Part shown: positions 1 through 26,804 of the stretch, piece after piece
Numbering within the stretch: the stretch's first letter is position 1
Layout of the letters: every line of letters begins with the position of its first letter
Assembly: GCA_963575745.1 (NCBI GenBank)
Contig: CAUYUJ010004772.1
Span: forward strand, 1-64,000
Reading direction: 5' to 3'
Length of the DNA: 64,000 nt
Origin: Prorocentrum cordatum
Taxonomy: Eukaryota; Sar; Dinophyceae; Prorocentrales; Prorocentraceae
Translations under genes and position numbers: made by a program
The notes under the pieces: generated by a model
Told to the model about the DNA's origin: nothing
Database searches by the model: none
Seen by the model: the letters and a program-made list of their open reading frames with translations, nothing else

Positions 1-146
1 GTGCGTGTATACGTGTGCGCGCGCGTGCGTGTGTGCGTGTGCGCGCGTGCGCGTGTGCGCGTGTGTGCGCGTGTGCGCGTGTGAGCGCGTGTGTGCGTGT
101 GCGTGCGTATGCGTGTGTGTGTGTGTGTGTGCGCGTGCGTGTGCGC

Positions 147-181
<35 letters not shown>

Positions 182-1735
182 CGTGTGCGTGTGCGTGTGC
201 GTGTGCGCGTGCGTGTGCGTGTGCGTGCGCGTGCGCGTGCGCGTCTGCGTGCGCGTGCACGTGTGCGTACTCGTGCGCGTCTGCATGTGCGCGTGCGTGT
301 GTGCGCGTGCGTCTGCGTGTGCGCGTGCGTGTGTGCGTCTGCGTGCGCAAGTGCGCGTGCGAGTGTACGTCTGCGTGCGCGTGTGCGTGTGCGTCTGCGT
401 GCACGTGCGCGTGCGTGTGTGCGTGTGCGGTTGCGTGAGGGTGTGCGTGTGCGTGTGTGTGTGTGCGCGCGTGTGCGTGTGTTTTCGTGCGTGTGCGTGT
501 GCGCGTCCGCGTGTGTGTGCGCGCGTGCGATGCGCGTGCGTGTGCGGGTGCGTGTGCGCGTGCGTGTGCGCACGTGTGTGCGAGTACGTGTGCGCGTGTG
601 TGTGTGTGTGCATGTGTGCGTGTGTTCGTGCGTGCGTGTGTGTGTGTATGTGCGTGCGCGTGTGCGTGTGTGTGGGTGTGGGTGTGTGCGTGTTGCGTGT
701 GGGGGTGTGCGTGTGCGCGTGCGTGTGCATGCGCGTGTGCGTTTGCGTGTGCGCGTGCGCGTGTATGCGCGTGTGCGTGTGCGTGTGCGCATGCGTGTGC
801 GTTTGCGTGTGCGTGTGCGTGTGCGGTTGCGCGTGCGCGTGCGTGTGCCTGTGCATGTGCGCGTGCGCCTGTGTGCGCGTGCGCGTGCGTGTGCGTGTGC
901 GTGTGCAGGTGCGCGAGTACGTTCGTGTGTGTGCGAACTTCTGTGCAAGTGTGTGTGTGTGTGCGTGTGTGTGTGTACGTGAGTGTGTGTGTGTGTGCGC
1001 ATGTGTGTGCGTGTGCGCGTGTGTGTCGGTGGGGGTGGGTGGGTGTGTGCGCGTGTGTGCGTGTGTGCGCGTGTGTTTGTGTGTGCATATGTGCGTGTGT
1101 GTGTGTGTGCGCGTGTGTGCGTGTGTATGTGTGTGTGTGCTCCATAGTCTGCGCAAAGACTCTGCCTAGCCACCGACATAAAAGTGTCTGTGTGCGTGTG
1201 CGTGCGCGTGCGCGTGCGCGTGCGCGTGCGCGTGCGTGTGCGCGTGCGTGCGCGTGCGCGTGCGCGTGCGTGTGCGCGCGCTTGCGCGTGTGCGCGTGCG
1301 CGTGCGCGCGCGTGCGTGTGCGCGTGTACGTTTGTGTGTGTGTGTGCGCGTGAGCCTGTGCGTGCGCGTGCGCGTGCGCGTGTGCGCGTGCGTGTGCGCG
1401 CTTGCGCGTGTGCGTGTGCGTGCGCGCGCGTGCGCGTGTGCGCGTGCGCGTGCGCATGCGCGTGCGTGTGCGCATACGCGTGCGCGTGCGCGTGCGCGTG
1501 CGCGTGCTGGTGCGCATGCGCGTGCGCGCGCGTGTGCGTGTGCGTGTGCGTGTGCATGCGGGTGTGCGTGTGTGCGTGCGTGCATGCTTGTGTGCGTGTG
1601 TGTTTGCGTGTGTGCGTGTGCGTGTGCGTGTGCGGGTGTGCATGTGCGTGTGCGTGTGCGTTTGCGCGCGTGCGCGTGCGCGTGCGTGTGCGTGAGCGCG
1701 TGCGTTTGCGTATGCGTATGTGTGTGTGTGTGTTC
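1..1735. repeat. GT/GC alternating purine-pyrimidine low-complexity tract
   Basis: The stretch is almost pure (GT)n and (GC)n mixtures such as GTGCGTGTGCGCGTGCG, broken only near 1140-1180 by CTCCATAGTCTGCGCAAAGACTCTGCC. All frames are open on both strands because the tract lacks T-A-A/G steps; the predicted Cys-Val-Arg-Ala polymers are artefacts. It probably belongs to intron 1 of the leftmost atpH copy, since similar tracts occupy that intron in copies A-C. Alternating purine-pyrimidine DNA of this kind can adopt Z-DNA; that is known chemistry, not something shown here. Confidence 0.9.
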
Positions 1736-1859
1736 GCCACCGTGCCCTCGGGCACGAGTTAGAGTGTCATCAAGTCCCTTGCTCGATCCTCTCAGCCTCA
1801 GTCCTCACTCGTAAAGAGTCAGCCAGGGGCCTGGACCCCAAACTCTAAAATCTCCTGTG

Positions 1860-3235
1860 GCTTGCCGCGGTTCCCCTGGGCTCCCCCGAGTGGTGGCGCA
1901 TGACTTTGCTGGGGCCAAGAGAGGCCCAAGACGGGCCGAGAGACCTCCAAGAGCCCGCCCAGAGGGTCCAAGGGTGCTCCGAATCGCCACACGATCGGTC
2001 CAAGACGCTCAAAGTGGCCCCAAGATAGCCCAAGAAGCTTCCGAGACGCCTCAAGAGAGCTCCAAGAGCCTTCCCAAGAGGACCCCGAGAGGCAAACATC
2101 ATATCATTGATTGCCTGCAAAATGTTGAATGTTTCTGGATGTTTCCCGGCTGTTCGAGCTTCCGACTCTCCAAGCCCAAGACAACCCCAGAAGCCCCCAA
2201 GAGGGCCCCAAGACGGCCCAAGAGGCGCGCAAGACGGCGCAAGGGAGCCCCAAGACGGCCCCAAGAGGGGTCAAAAGTTGGGAGCCCGAACCGACAACCC
2301 GAAAGCAGCCCGCAAGAAGCCTCAATACGGCCTCCACCAGGCCCCCGAGAGGCCTCCTGCGACATCCCAACGGACATCCAAGAGGCCTATGACCCACAAA
2401 CCAGGCACGATGGCTGGATGGACCGAAGGCCATTAAAACCGCCGCGCCCTGTTGATTTCTCATAGGGGTGCACGGCGTGCTAGATCCTACGGCTTGGTGT
2501 TGGTTCTTCTCCAAAAGAACTCCCCCTAGGGTTTCGGTCCATGCCGCCGACCACCCTGAAGGCCCCGCCGCTGCGCAACCAACGTCTCCAAGACGGCCAA
2601 GATGGCCTCCAAGACGGCCAAGATGGACCAAGATGGCCTCCAAGATCGCAAAATATGGTCCAAATTGGCCTCCAAGACGGCACAAGAGGGTGCAAGATGC
2701 CTCCAAGTCCACCTAAGAAGCCACCAAGACGGCCCAAGATAGCTCCCTAGGACGGCCCAAGAGGCATCCAAGAGGTCCTCCAGGAAGACCCGAAGAGACC
2801 AAAAATAGAAATGTTCCCTAGGTGTTAGAAAAGGTTGGGCATTTGCTTCTGTTCGGTTTTCCGACGGCCCGAAACGGCCCAAGAGGGCCCAGGATTGTCC
2901 CGAGATCGCCAAGAGGTCACCAAGATGGCCCAAGGACGACCCAAGAGGCCCCCAAGAGGCCCCCAAGAGGCCCCCAAGAGGCCCCAGATGCCCAAGATGG
3001 CCTTCAAGACAACCCTGAAGCGCCCCAAGACGGCCCAGAGAGGCTCCCAAGACGGCATTCGACGGCGTGAGACGGGCCAGGAACGCCGTAAGCGGGCCAA
3101 AGAGGCCCCAAGAAGCCCTCAAAGACCACCAAGAAGCCCAAGGAGGCCCCCAAGAGGCCTCCAAGAAGCCCCCATGGAGGCTCCCAGGAAGCCCCAAGAA
3201 GGACCCAAGAAGCTCCCAAGAGGTCGCCTCATCCA
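1860..3235. repeat. Degenerate CCAAGA-GG-CC array
   Basis: Dozens of imperfect copies of CCAAGAGGCC, CCAAGACGGCC and CCCAAGAT occur, with spacings near 9, 12 or 15 bases. The minus strand reads as long open frames rich in Leu, Gly, Trp and Ser; these are by-products of the repeat. Segment 2455-2560 matches 45800-45920 in copy D, showing that the two introns share ancestry. Confidence 0.8.
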
Positions 3236-4207
3236 TCTCCTCATCCTCCTTTTTCCTTGCCGCTCCTTCCTCGGGAGCTGCAGCAGGGGTGGACAGGCAA
3301 GGGGGGGGAGCTGCTACGTGTAGGCAGGGGGGGCTCCGATCGCCCATGTGTTCGACGAATTTCCCGGGCGAATACGTATACAATGATCAGGCGATCGCAA
3401 ACATGGGTCAAGGGGGCGTGGATGAGCGACGGGTGCTGTTTCCGTGGGAAATCGCGGATTTCCGACGCCGAACGAGGCGGTACCGGCCGCACTTTGGGGA
3501 GGGCACCTCCCCCGATCCATGGATTTGGCGACCGTGCGCCAAGTCCATGGATCGCCAATCCAGGTTTGCGCGCCCCCGAAATGACCACCCTGGGCTGTCC
3601 ACCCCCCCTGACCACCTACCAGACCACCCCAACCCAACCCGAAGACCCGCATTTCGGGTTGGGGGGGGGGGCATGGGCTCCACATGTGTTTTCTCGATGT
3701 TCCCCGACCCCCCCCCACTGGAAATGGAGGGCAAATCGAGGCCTTCGGGTTGGGCTGGGGTGGCCTGGTGGGTGGTGAGGCCCTCTGCCTCCCCCGAGCT
3801 CCCCGCGCCCCCGGGGGCGGCGCCCCGGCCCTGGAGCGCGAGGCGGCGTGGCGGCCGCGGCGACAGGGCCCCCCCCCCCGCAAGCGAGGCCCAGCGAGGG
3901 AGGCCCAGCGAGGAGCGAGAGCGAGGCAACGGCGTCGGCGCCGGAAGTGGAACGAATTGGTAGTCCCCAAACGTGGTGGTGACAACACCTGGCGGTGAGT
4001 CTCGGACGATTTGGTGTCGCCACCCGGTTTGGGGACTCGTGCGGTGTTCCGAGGATGTCCCGAACGTTGGTGGGTCCGGGAGTCACAAGACCAGGCGGTG
4101 ACCCCGCGTCCCCAAACCCAGCGGTGACCTTTTTGGGGATTCCAGGTCGCCACCTGGTATCTCACCACCCGGTTTGGGGGTTCCCGAAGAGAGCGTCAGG
4201 GACGCAG

Positions 4208-4318
4208 GCTTCCGGAGCCCCGCGCGGATCTCGGAGAAACCGGCGCCGGGCCCCGCTCCCTGGCACGAGAGGGGTCCGAGGAGTCCGCGCGGAGCTCCAG
4301 AAGCTTGCGTTTGTGCTG
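4208..4318. repeat. Introner-like palindromic element, copy 0 intron 1 (diverged)
   Basis: Arms with the core CTCCGCGCGGA face each other: the left arm reads GGAGCCCCGCGCGGATCTC and the right arm GAGTCCGCGCGGAGCTCCAG. It is a diverged member of the family best preserved at 12826-12937, 23059-23170 and 36721-36832, and lies at the same relative place in intron 1. Confidence 0.6.
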
Positions 4319-4537
4319 TTGTCCATCCTGCGAGAGTCAGGGACTCTAGACTCGGGTTTGGAGGACTCGGGCTGCCCTGACGGGGCCCCCAGGGAAGTGA
4401 CGAGACCCAATCTGAGATTTGACGCGAGCTCCCGCTGCAGGCGCCCCACGAAGACTGGACCGTCGAAATCCTGAACGGGCCCGTCAATCAGCGTCGGCAT
4501 GTCCGAGTTCCAGCGAACTCGAGTCGTGCCCTCCCCT

Positions 4538-4540
<3 letters not shown>

Positions 4541-4588
<48 letters not shown>

Positions 4589-4590
4589 GC
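4541..4590. repeat. (GA)n microsatellite
   Basis: Perfect GA dinucleotides grade into GACAGA units. Copies A-C have only a short GAAAGAAAGA here, and copy D a short (GA)n at about 49940-49958, so this tract length differs between array copies. Confidence 0.9.
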
Positions 4591-4832
4591 GAACACGAGT
4601 GAGGGGCAACGACAGGGGTGGACCAGCTCAGGGCGGGGAAGCGTCGAGCTGAAATCGGCGATGCATCGCCGATAGATCGGCCATGGGATGGGCCCCCCTC
4701 CAGCGAATCCGAACCTTCCTGGGCGGGGCGAGCTGTCGGGCCTCTACTCGGCCTTCATGTCCTCTCTATGTTGATGCAGCTTGCTGCTCCTCGAGTATCG
4801 GCGTCGGCATGCGTTTCCTTCCTCCGAGGCGC

Positions 4833-5027
4833 CGGGATCCACACGCTCGAGCCCTCCTCCGCGTAGGCCGCGGTGGGCGCCGCGATCGCCGCCGCGCTGA
4901 GCGCCGCCGCCGGCACGGTCTGCGCCGCGGGGCGGGACGCCACGGGCGAGGGCACGAAGGCGGCCATCAGGGCGGTGCACGCGAGCAGCACGGACGCGGT
5001 CAGGACGGCGGAGCGGGGCGACGCCAT
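4833..5027 (-). CDS. atpH: atpH copy 0, exon 1 (partial gene)
   Basis: This exon encodes 65 residues from ATG at 5027 to the Pro codon at 4835-4833. The peptide is a plastid presequence: a hydrophobic stretch (about residues 7-24), the FVPSP motif at 24-28, an Ala-rich transit region, then AYAEEGSSVWIP, where the mature subunit c probably begins near EEGSS. The intron donor is GC (CCG then gcgcct). It is translationally identical to exon 1 of copies A-D. Exons 2 and 3 are not in the window, so the gene is cut by the left edge unless this copy is incomplete. Confidence 0.8.
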
Positions 5028-5139
5028 TCTGGTGGACTGCCCCAGACGTCTGGCGAAGACTGCCCGGGAGCCCCATCAGGCGGCGGCATACGAACCCTAC
5101 CCCCACCAACTATCGCTTCTTCTGGATCTGTGGGAGGCA

Positions 5140-5191
5140 GGGGCAGGGTTCGGACTTCAGCACGTGTTCGACGAGCTCCGAACCCTGCCCC
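5140..5191. promoter_or_regulatory. Hairpin upstream of atpH copy 0 start
   Basis: Arms GGGGCAGGGTTCGGA (5140-5154) and TCCGAACCCTGCCCC (5177-5191) are perfectly complementary around a 22-base loop, about 110-165 bases upstream of the ATG. The counterpart upstream of copy B is also perfect. In copy A (13673-13687, 13710-13724) a C-G pair is replaced by T-A on both arms, with one new mismatch elsewhere. The role is unknown; it could be a mobile-element relic. Confidence 0.5.
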
Positions 5192-5959
5192 CGCCGCCCA
5201 TCGAGTTGCCTGACTCGTTGATCGGCGAGGGTCGGGGTTCGGAGCTCGCCGCCGGTCAGACGCCGAATGGGCTCGGAAGGGAACCCTCGGGTGTTTTCGG
5301 TTCCGGTCCAGGGCGCTTCTCTCCCATGCTGGCCTCCGGAGGCCAGTCTCGGGCCCCAAGCCCTTCGAAGCCCACCTCAGGGCGAAAAGTGGGTCCCATG
5401 GGAGGGGGTCGAAGTCGGCCGCTCCCGTGGCCACGGACTGAAAGGAGCACGCCTTCGCAGGTCTGGGTCTTGGCTGCAGCTCGTGGGAGGCTGAGGGGGT
5501 GCGCGCTGCGATGCTGAAAACTTGAGCCCAAACAATTAGCTCCGCACTCTGGAGAACCCATGCACGGGACACTCGGAAAGCATGCCTTGGAGATGCGCCC
5601 GAGTGCCGCAGGCACCGAGTAGAGAACGTCCTCAGGTCCCCCGGGATCCTCAATATCGAAAGCGTCTCCAAGGGCCACAGACCCCCAACTGCGGGATCAA
5701 AAGGGCGCTCAGGGCCACTTCTGGGCACGGTCGCACGACTTGTCCCGATGCCTTGGAATCGCGATTTGGAATCCGAGCTTACAACATGCCCACACATGGG
5801 ACCCGTTCTGGAGCCGTCTTGAGCGCCTTTCGCGCCGTCTTGGGGGGGCTCGGTACCAGCCCAACAGGCTAAAGCCATCGACAGATAAGTTGTCGTAGTA
5901 TGACTTTCGCGGTCTCGCCTTGTCGGCCTTTAAAGCGTCTAAGACAAACCAGGAGGCAG

Positions 5960-6600
5960 CCAGCCGCCAGATAGCCCCAAGACAGCCCCAAGAAGGCCAA
6001 GAAAGCGTGCACCCGCCAAACGCTGAAAGCCTCCCCTCCAATATGGGCCCAAGACCCCCGAGAGGCCCCCAAGAGAACCCCAAAGGGCCCACTGGAAGCC
6101 TCCAAGAGACCCCAAGAAGTCCCTGGGGACGCGTCGTATGATTTTCCCTGAGGCCCAGAAGCGTTCTTGGGGGCCCAAACTTCCAGCATGAGATATGGCG
6201 GTCCCATGGGCCCGTCCTGGAGCCGTCTTGGGCGCCTCTTTGGCCGTATGTGATGCACTGGGATCCAAATGAAGGCTAAAATCGCTGAAAACGTTGAATG
6301 CTGAAGTGATCTCCGAATTCTCTACCGTTCGTTTCGGCCCAGATAGCCCCCAATGTAAGTCCAACGCAGTCCCCGAGGCTCCCAAGAGAGGCCCAAGAGG
6401 CCCTCAACAAGGCCCAAAGAGAGGCAAGGAAAGCGCGCCACCACCAGACCGGTGGAAGCATCCCCTCCAAGATGAACCAAAGACCTCCGAGAGGCCTCCA
6501 CGTGGCCTCAAGAGGCCGATCGTAGGCTCACAAGAGGCCCCCAAGAAGCCCCCGAGAAACTCCCAAGCGGCCCCAAGAGGCATGCAAGAGGCTCCTGGAC
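5960..6600. repeat. CCAAGAGG degenerate array in spacer 0-A
   Basis: Imperfect CCAAGAGGCCC units fall in two blocks separated by a low-repeat segment (6130-6360) containing the conserved CATGAGATATGGCGGTCCC. The same blocks recur in the other spacers, so this array belongs to the duplicated unit. Confidence 0.75.
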
Positions 6601-6965
6601 CATAACCCAGGCATAGTGGCGGGTTGGGCCGAAAGCCACTGGAGATGTTTTATCTGACGCGTGCACCTCGTAAGGAGCAGACGAGCTCCTCTGCAGACGA
6701 AGGACAAACCCTTTCAGGCAATCCCTTTCAACGAAACAGAACACTCTGAGGGAGTACGCTTGTGTGCGAGTCCACCGAAAACAAAACGGTACAAACGCGG
6801 ACTAGCCTGTGTGGAGGTTCTGGTGCGTTCGATGTTGCTTCGCTGTTGCATCTGACTGGACAGCACTCTGGAGAGCCAAACATTTTCCCCACATCTGCGG
6901 AGTCTTATCAAACTGTCCCGCCCTCAGGGAGGCATCCGACTCACCTCTGATCCTGGAACCTCGGC

Positions 6966-13560
<6,595 letters not shown>

Positions 13561-15487
13561 TCTGGTGGACTGCCCCAGGCCTCTGGCGAAGACTGCCCCG
13601 GGGCCCCGTCAGGCGGCGGCATCCGAACCCTACCCCCACCAACTATCGCTTCTTCTGGATCTGTGGGAGGCAGGGGTAGGGTTCGGACTTCAGCACGTGT
13701 TCGACGAACTCCGAAGCCTACCCCCGCCGCCCATCGAGTTGCCTGACTCGTTGATCGGCAAGGGTCGGGGTTCGGGTCTCGCCGCCGATTAGACGCCGCA
13801 TGGGCTCGGAAGGGAACCCTCGGGTGTTTTCGGTTCCGGTCCAGGGCGCTTCTCTCCCACGCTGGCCTCCGGAGGCCAGTCTCGGGCCCCAAGCCCTTCG
13901 AAGCCCACCTCAGGGCGAAAAAGGGGTCCCCTGGGAGGGGGTCGAAGTCGGCAGCCCCCGTGGCCAGGGACCGAAAGGAGCACGCCTTCGCAGGTCTGGG
14001 TCTTGGCTGCAGCTCGCGGGAGGCTGAGGGGGTGCGCGCTGCGATGCTGAAAACTTGAGCCCAAACAATTAGCTCCGCACTCTGGAGAACCCATGCACGG
14101 GACGCTCGGAAAGCATGCCTTGGAGATGCGCCCGAGTGCCGCAGGCACCGAGTAGAGAACGTCCTCAGGTCCCCCGGGATCCTCAGTATCAAGGGCCACA
14201 GACCCCCAACTGCGGGATCAAAAGGGCGCTCAGGGCCACTTCTGGGCACGGTCGCACGACTTGTCCCGATGCCTTGGAATCGCGATTTGGACTCCGAGCT
14301 TACAACATGCCCACACATGGGAACCGTTCTGGAGCCGTCTTGAGCGCCTTTCGCGCCGTTTTGGGGGGGCTCGGTACCAGCCCAACAGGCTAAAGCCATC
14401 GACATATAAGTTGTCGTTGCATGACTTTCGCGGTCTCGCCTTGTCGGCCTTTAAAGCGTCTAAGACAAACCAGGAGGCCGCCAGCCGTCAGATAGCCCCA
14501 AGACAGCCCCAAGAAGGCCAAGAAAGCGGGCACCCGCCAAACGCTGAAAGCCTCCCCTCCAATATGGGCCCAAGACCCCCGAGAGGCCCCCAAGAGAACC
14601 CCAAAGGGCCCACTGGAAGCCTCCAAGAGACCCCAAGAAGTCCCCGGGGACGCGTCGTATGATTTTCCCTGAGGCCCAGAAGCGTTCTTGGGGGCCCAAA
14701 CTTCCAGCATGAGATATGGCGGTCCCATGGGCCCGTCCTGGGGCCGTCTTGGGCGCCTCTTTGGCCGTATGTGATGCACTAGGATCCAAATGAAGGCTAA
14801 CATCGCTGAAAACGTTGAATGCTCAAGTGATCTCCGAATTCTCTACCGTTCGTTTCGGCCCAGATAGCCCCCAATGTAAGTCCAACGCGGTCCCCGAGGC
14901 TCCCAAGAGAGGCCCAAGAGGCCCTCAACAAGGCCCAAAGAGGGGCAAGGAAAGCGCGCCACCACCAGACCAGTGGAAGCATCCCCTCCAAGATGAACCA
15001 AAGACCTCCGAGAGGCCTCCACGTGGCCTCAAGAGGCCGATCGTAGGCTCACAAGAGGCCCCCAAGAAGCCCCCGAGAAACTCCCCAAGCGGCCCCAAGA
15101 GGCATGCAAGAGGCTCCTGGACCATAACCCAGGCATAGTGGCGGGTTGTGCCGAAAGCCACTGGAGATGTTTTATCTGACGCGTGCACCTCGGAAGGAGC
15201 AGACGAGCTCCTCTGCAGACGAAGGACAAACCCTTTCAGGCAATCCCTTTCAACGAAACAGAACACTCTGAGGGAGTACGCTTGTGTGCGAGTCCACCGA
15301 AAACTAAAAGGTACAAACGCGGACTAGCCTGTGTGGAGGTTCTGGTGCGTTCGATGTTGCTTCGCTGTTGCATCTGACTGGACAGCACTCTGGAGAGCCA
15401 AACATTTTTCCCACATCTGCGGAGTCTTATCAAACTGTCCCGCCCTCAGGGAGGCATCCGACTCACCTCTGATCCTGGAACCTCGGC
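13561..15487. other. Intergenic spacer between atpH copies A and B
   Basis: It is homologous throughout to the 0-A spacer. It holds the hairpin at 13673-13724 (with the T-A substituted pair), a spliced-leader-like motif near 14050, and CCAAGAGG blocks at about 14480-14650 and 14895-15120. No gene is visible. Confidence 0.7.
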
Positions 15488-23785
<8,298 letters not shown>

Positions 23786-25456
23786 TGTGGTGGACTGCCC
23801 CAGACCTCTGGCGAAGACTGCCCGGGAGCCCCATCAGGCGGCGGCATACGAACCCTACCCCCACCAGCTATCGCTTCTTCTGAGTCTGTGGGAGGCAGGG
23901 GCAGGGTTCGGACTTCAGCACGTGTTCGACGAACTCCGAACCCTGCCCCCGCCGCCCATCGAGTTGCCTGACTCGTTGATCGGCGAGGGTCGGGGTTCGG
24001 AGCTCGCCGCCGATCAGACGCCGAATGGGCTCGGAAGGGAACCCTCGGGTGTTTTCCGTTCCGGTCCAGGGCGCTTCTCTCCCACGCTGGCCTCCGGAGG
24101 CCAGTCTCGGGCCCTAAGCCCATCGAAGCCCACCTCAGGGCGAAAAGTGGGTCCCATGGGAGGGGGTTGAAGTCGGCCGCTCCCGTGGCCACGGACTGAA
24201 AGGAGCACGCCTTCGCAGGTCTGGGTCTTGGCTGCAGCTCGTGGGAGGCTGAGGGGGTGCGCGCTGCGATGCTGAAAATTTGAGCCCAAACACTTAGCCC
24301 CGCACTCTGGAGAACCCATGCACGGGACGCTCGGAAAGCATGCCTTGGAGATGCGCCCGAGTGCCGCAGGCACCGAATAGAACGTCCTCAGGCCCCCCGG
24401 GATCCTCAATATCGAAAGCGTCTCAAAGGGCCACAGATCAAAAGGGCGCTCAGGGCCACTTCTGGGCACCGTCGCACGACTTGTCCCGATGCCTTGGAAT
24501 CGCGATTTGGAATCCGAGCTTACAACATGCCCACACATGGTCCCAGGGGAACCTTTCTGGAGCCGTCTTGAGCGCCTTTCGCGCCGTTTTGGGGGGGCTC
24601 GGTACCCGCCCAACAGGCTAAAGCCATCGACATATAAGTTGTCGTTGCATGACTTTCGCGGTCTCGCCTTGTCGGCCTTTAAGCGTCTAAGACAAACCAG
24701 GTGGCCGCCAGCCGCCAGATAGCCCCAAGACAGCCCCAAGAAGGCCAAGAAAGCGGGCACCCGCCAAACGCTGAAAGCCTCCCCTCCAATATGGGCCCAA
24801 GACCCCCGAGAGGCCCCCAAGAGAACCCCAAAGGGCCCACTGGAAGCCTCCAAGAGACCCCAAGAAGTCCCCGGGGACGCGTCGTATGATTTTCCCTGAA
24901 GTCCAGAAGCGTTTTTGGGGGCCCAAACTTCCAACATGAGCTATGGCGGCCCCATAGGCCCATCCAGGGGCCGTCTTGGGCGCCGCTTTGGCCGTATTTG
25001 ATGCACTAGGATCCACATGAAGGCTAAAATCGCTTAAAATGTTGAATGCTCAAGTGATCTCCGAATTCTCTACCGTTCGTTTCGGCCCAAATACCCCCCA
25101 ATGTAAGTCCAACGCGGTCCCCGAGGCTCCCAAGAGAGGCCCAAGAGGCCCTCAACAAGGCGCAAAGAGAGGCAAGGAAAGCGCGCCACCACCAGACCAG
25201 TGGAAGCATCCCCTCCAAGATGAACCAAAGACCTCCGAGAGGCCTCCACGTGGCCTCAAGAGGCCGATCGTAGGCTCACAAGAGGCCCCCAACAAGCCCC
25301 CGAGAAACTCCCCAAGCGGCCCCAAGAGGCATGCAAGAGGCCCCTGGACCACAACCCAGGCATAGTGGCGGGTTGGGCCGAAAGCCACTGGAGATGTTTT
25401 ATCTGACGCGTGCACCTCGGAAGGAGCAGACGAGTTCCTCTGCAGACGAAGGACAG
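23786..25456. other. Spacer B-C, 5' part (before the LINE)
   Basis: It matches spacer A-B from the atpH start flank to the LINE insertion point. The hairpin arms GGGGCAGGGTTCGGA and TCCGAACCCTGCCCC are perfect here (about 23898-23950). The spliced-leader-like motif seen in other spacers is altered (AAATTTGAGCCC near 24277). CCAAGAGG blocks lie at 24720-24880 and 25120-25350. No gene is visible. Confidence 0.65.
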
Positions 25457-25469
25457 ACCCTTTCAGGCA
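25457..25469. repeat. LINE target-site duplication, left
   Basis: ACCCTTTCAGGCA is duplicated exactly at 29672-29684. Uninterrupted spacers (near 6709, 15230, 39137) carry it once. Confidence 0.85.
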
Positions 25470-25800
25470 GCGAGCGAGCGAGCGAGCGGGTGCGTTCCGC
25501 CCAGACGGGCGGCGCCTTTGGGCCTTTGGCCCGGCACAGCCGGCAAACTTGGCAATCGGCGAGCAAAGGGTGCACGGGGCAGAAGAGAGAGGAGGAGAGA
25601 GAAGGAGAAGGATGCACTGAGCCAAAATTTGCAAAGGGCTGGCAGAAGCCTCAATCAGCGTCTCCCCACCTCTTCCGGGGTCGCCCCAGCGGTCGCTGCG
25701 CGGTCGTGCTCCATTTGCCCCGGGTGTCATTGGAAGTTGCAGTAGCGAGATTGCTCTTGCGGTCCTTCTGAACAGCTGCCCGATCCCTTCTGCCGAGTTT

Positions 25801-26804
25801 TTACATGTACTTATCGCACTCCCGGGTGGGCCGGGTCACGTACTCCACCCATGTCTCTTGACGGCGTCTGGGAGCCTGAACGATCTTACGAAGCATCTTC
25901 CGCCATGTGGTCAGCAGTCGCTCCTCCTTTACAGTCCAGGCTGACGACCCGCACAGAGCAGCAGGCGCAACCACTGTGTCAAACAGCTTGAGTCTCGAAG
26001 CCAAAGCACGTCGCCTCGAACATAGAATGCGCTTGAACTTGGCAAAAGCTCTCCACGCAGCTGCCATTCGATCGGCGATTTCTGTGTCACGGCACTCGCC
26101 CAGGCAGATCATGCGCCCCGGATATCTCTCAGAACCAGTGGGCGGCACAACTTCTACACTAGCGTCTCCCATCCTCACCGTTGAACCAACTCTAACGCCC
26201 ACATTCGCGAGCACCTTGGTCTTGTCCGGGTGAACGATGAGCCCGTACTGCGCAGCTTCTTGCTGTAGGTGGGACAGCATGTTTGCCGCATCACGTTGGC
26301 TCTGGGCAAAGAGAAGCACGTCATCTGCGAATCTTAAGTTTGTCAAGGAGTGGCAAGGATCGTCAATGACGAAACCGGAATACTGACCAGTTCTTCGCTT
26401 GTTCAGAGAGCCCCACTTGCTCTTCAGACTCCAGGAGCACCTCTCCATGACAGCGAGAAAAGAAGGGCGCTGATCGAGTCTCCTTGCTTTACACCTCTGC
26501 CCAACGAGAACTGCCTGGATTCTTCCCCTGCGAGCACCGTGGCGGTCTGGTCTCTACACAGCTTGCGCAACAAAGAGACGCACCCCTCCTCGATGCCGAA
26601 GTCGCGCAACACTTTCCACAGTGCCTCGTGCTCGACAGTGTCGAAAGCCTTTTCGAAGGCAACCAGCGCTAGCCATAGCTCCTGCCGCCACTCTTCGCAC
26701 GCCTCCACCAAGATGGCGAGAGTCAGCAGATGACCCTCTGTGGAGTAGCCAGAGCGATACGCAGCCTGGTCCGGCGGTTGGTGCTTCACGATGAGCGGCC
26801 CCAA
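25801..26804 (-). pseudogene. LINE ORF2, reverse transcriptase domain (frameshifted)
   Basis: Frame 26804-26424 reads PDQAAYRSGYSTEGHLLTL, then FEKAFDTVEHEALW and GRGVKQGDSISALLFSL, the fingers and palm motifs of LINE reverse transcriptases. Frame 26448-25801 continues with LTNLRFADDVLLFAQS, keeping the catalytic FADD box, then a thumb-like region ending ECDKYM. The two frames overlap but differ, so a frameshift lies near 26430-26450. The first catalytic Asp expected before FEKAFD appears replaced (LALVAFEKAFD). This domain would copy the element RNA at its target. Confidence 0.85.

Larger units (their letters stand above)
1736..4832 (-). other. 3' remainder of atpH copy 0 intron 1 within the window
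   Basis: This is intron sequence downstream of atpH copy 0 exon 1; exons 2 and 3 of that copy are not seen and presumably lie left of position 1. It begins with a motif (CCACCGTGCCCTCGGGCAC) also found in intron 1 of copies A-C near 7637, 16152 and 30857. It then holds CCAAGAGG arrays (1860-3230), a 3260-3940 stretch resembling 49350-49640 of copy D, and the palindromic element at 4208-4318. The last part (4440-4832) is shared with all copies. I see no other gene here. Confidence 0.6.
5028..6965. other. Intergenic spacer between atpH copy 0 and copy A
   Basis: The spacer contains the 5' flank of copy 0 and the 3' flank of copy A. It holds a hairpin at 5140-5191, a spliced-leader-like TTTGGGCTCAAG (minus strand, near 5525-5538) and CCAAGAGG repeats at about 5960-6600. 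It is homologous along its length to spacers A-B, B-C (less the LINE) and C-D. No protein gene is seen. Promoter, trans-splice acceptor and polyadenylation site cannot be fixed by eye. Confidence 0.7.

Noticed and set aside
1-1735. Long overlapping frames of Val/Cys/Arg/Ala on plus and Thr/His/Arg on minus
   Set aside because: They are translations of GT/GC dinucleotide repeats; all frames are open at once and show no protein-like composition.
4683-5213. Plus frames over atpH exon 1 (HGLRRGAGRHGRGHEG type)
   Set aside because: They are antisense shadows of the GC-rich presequence exon; the minus frame has the conserved plastid signal and joins to subunit c.
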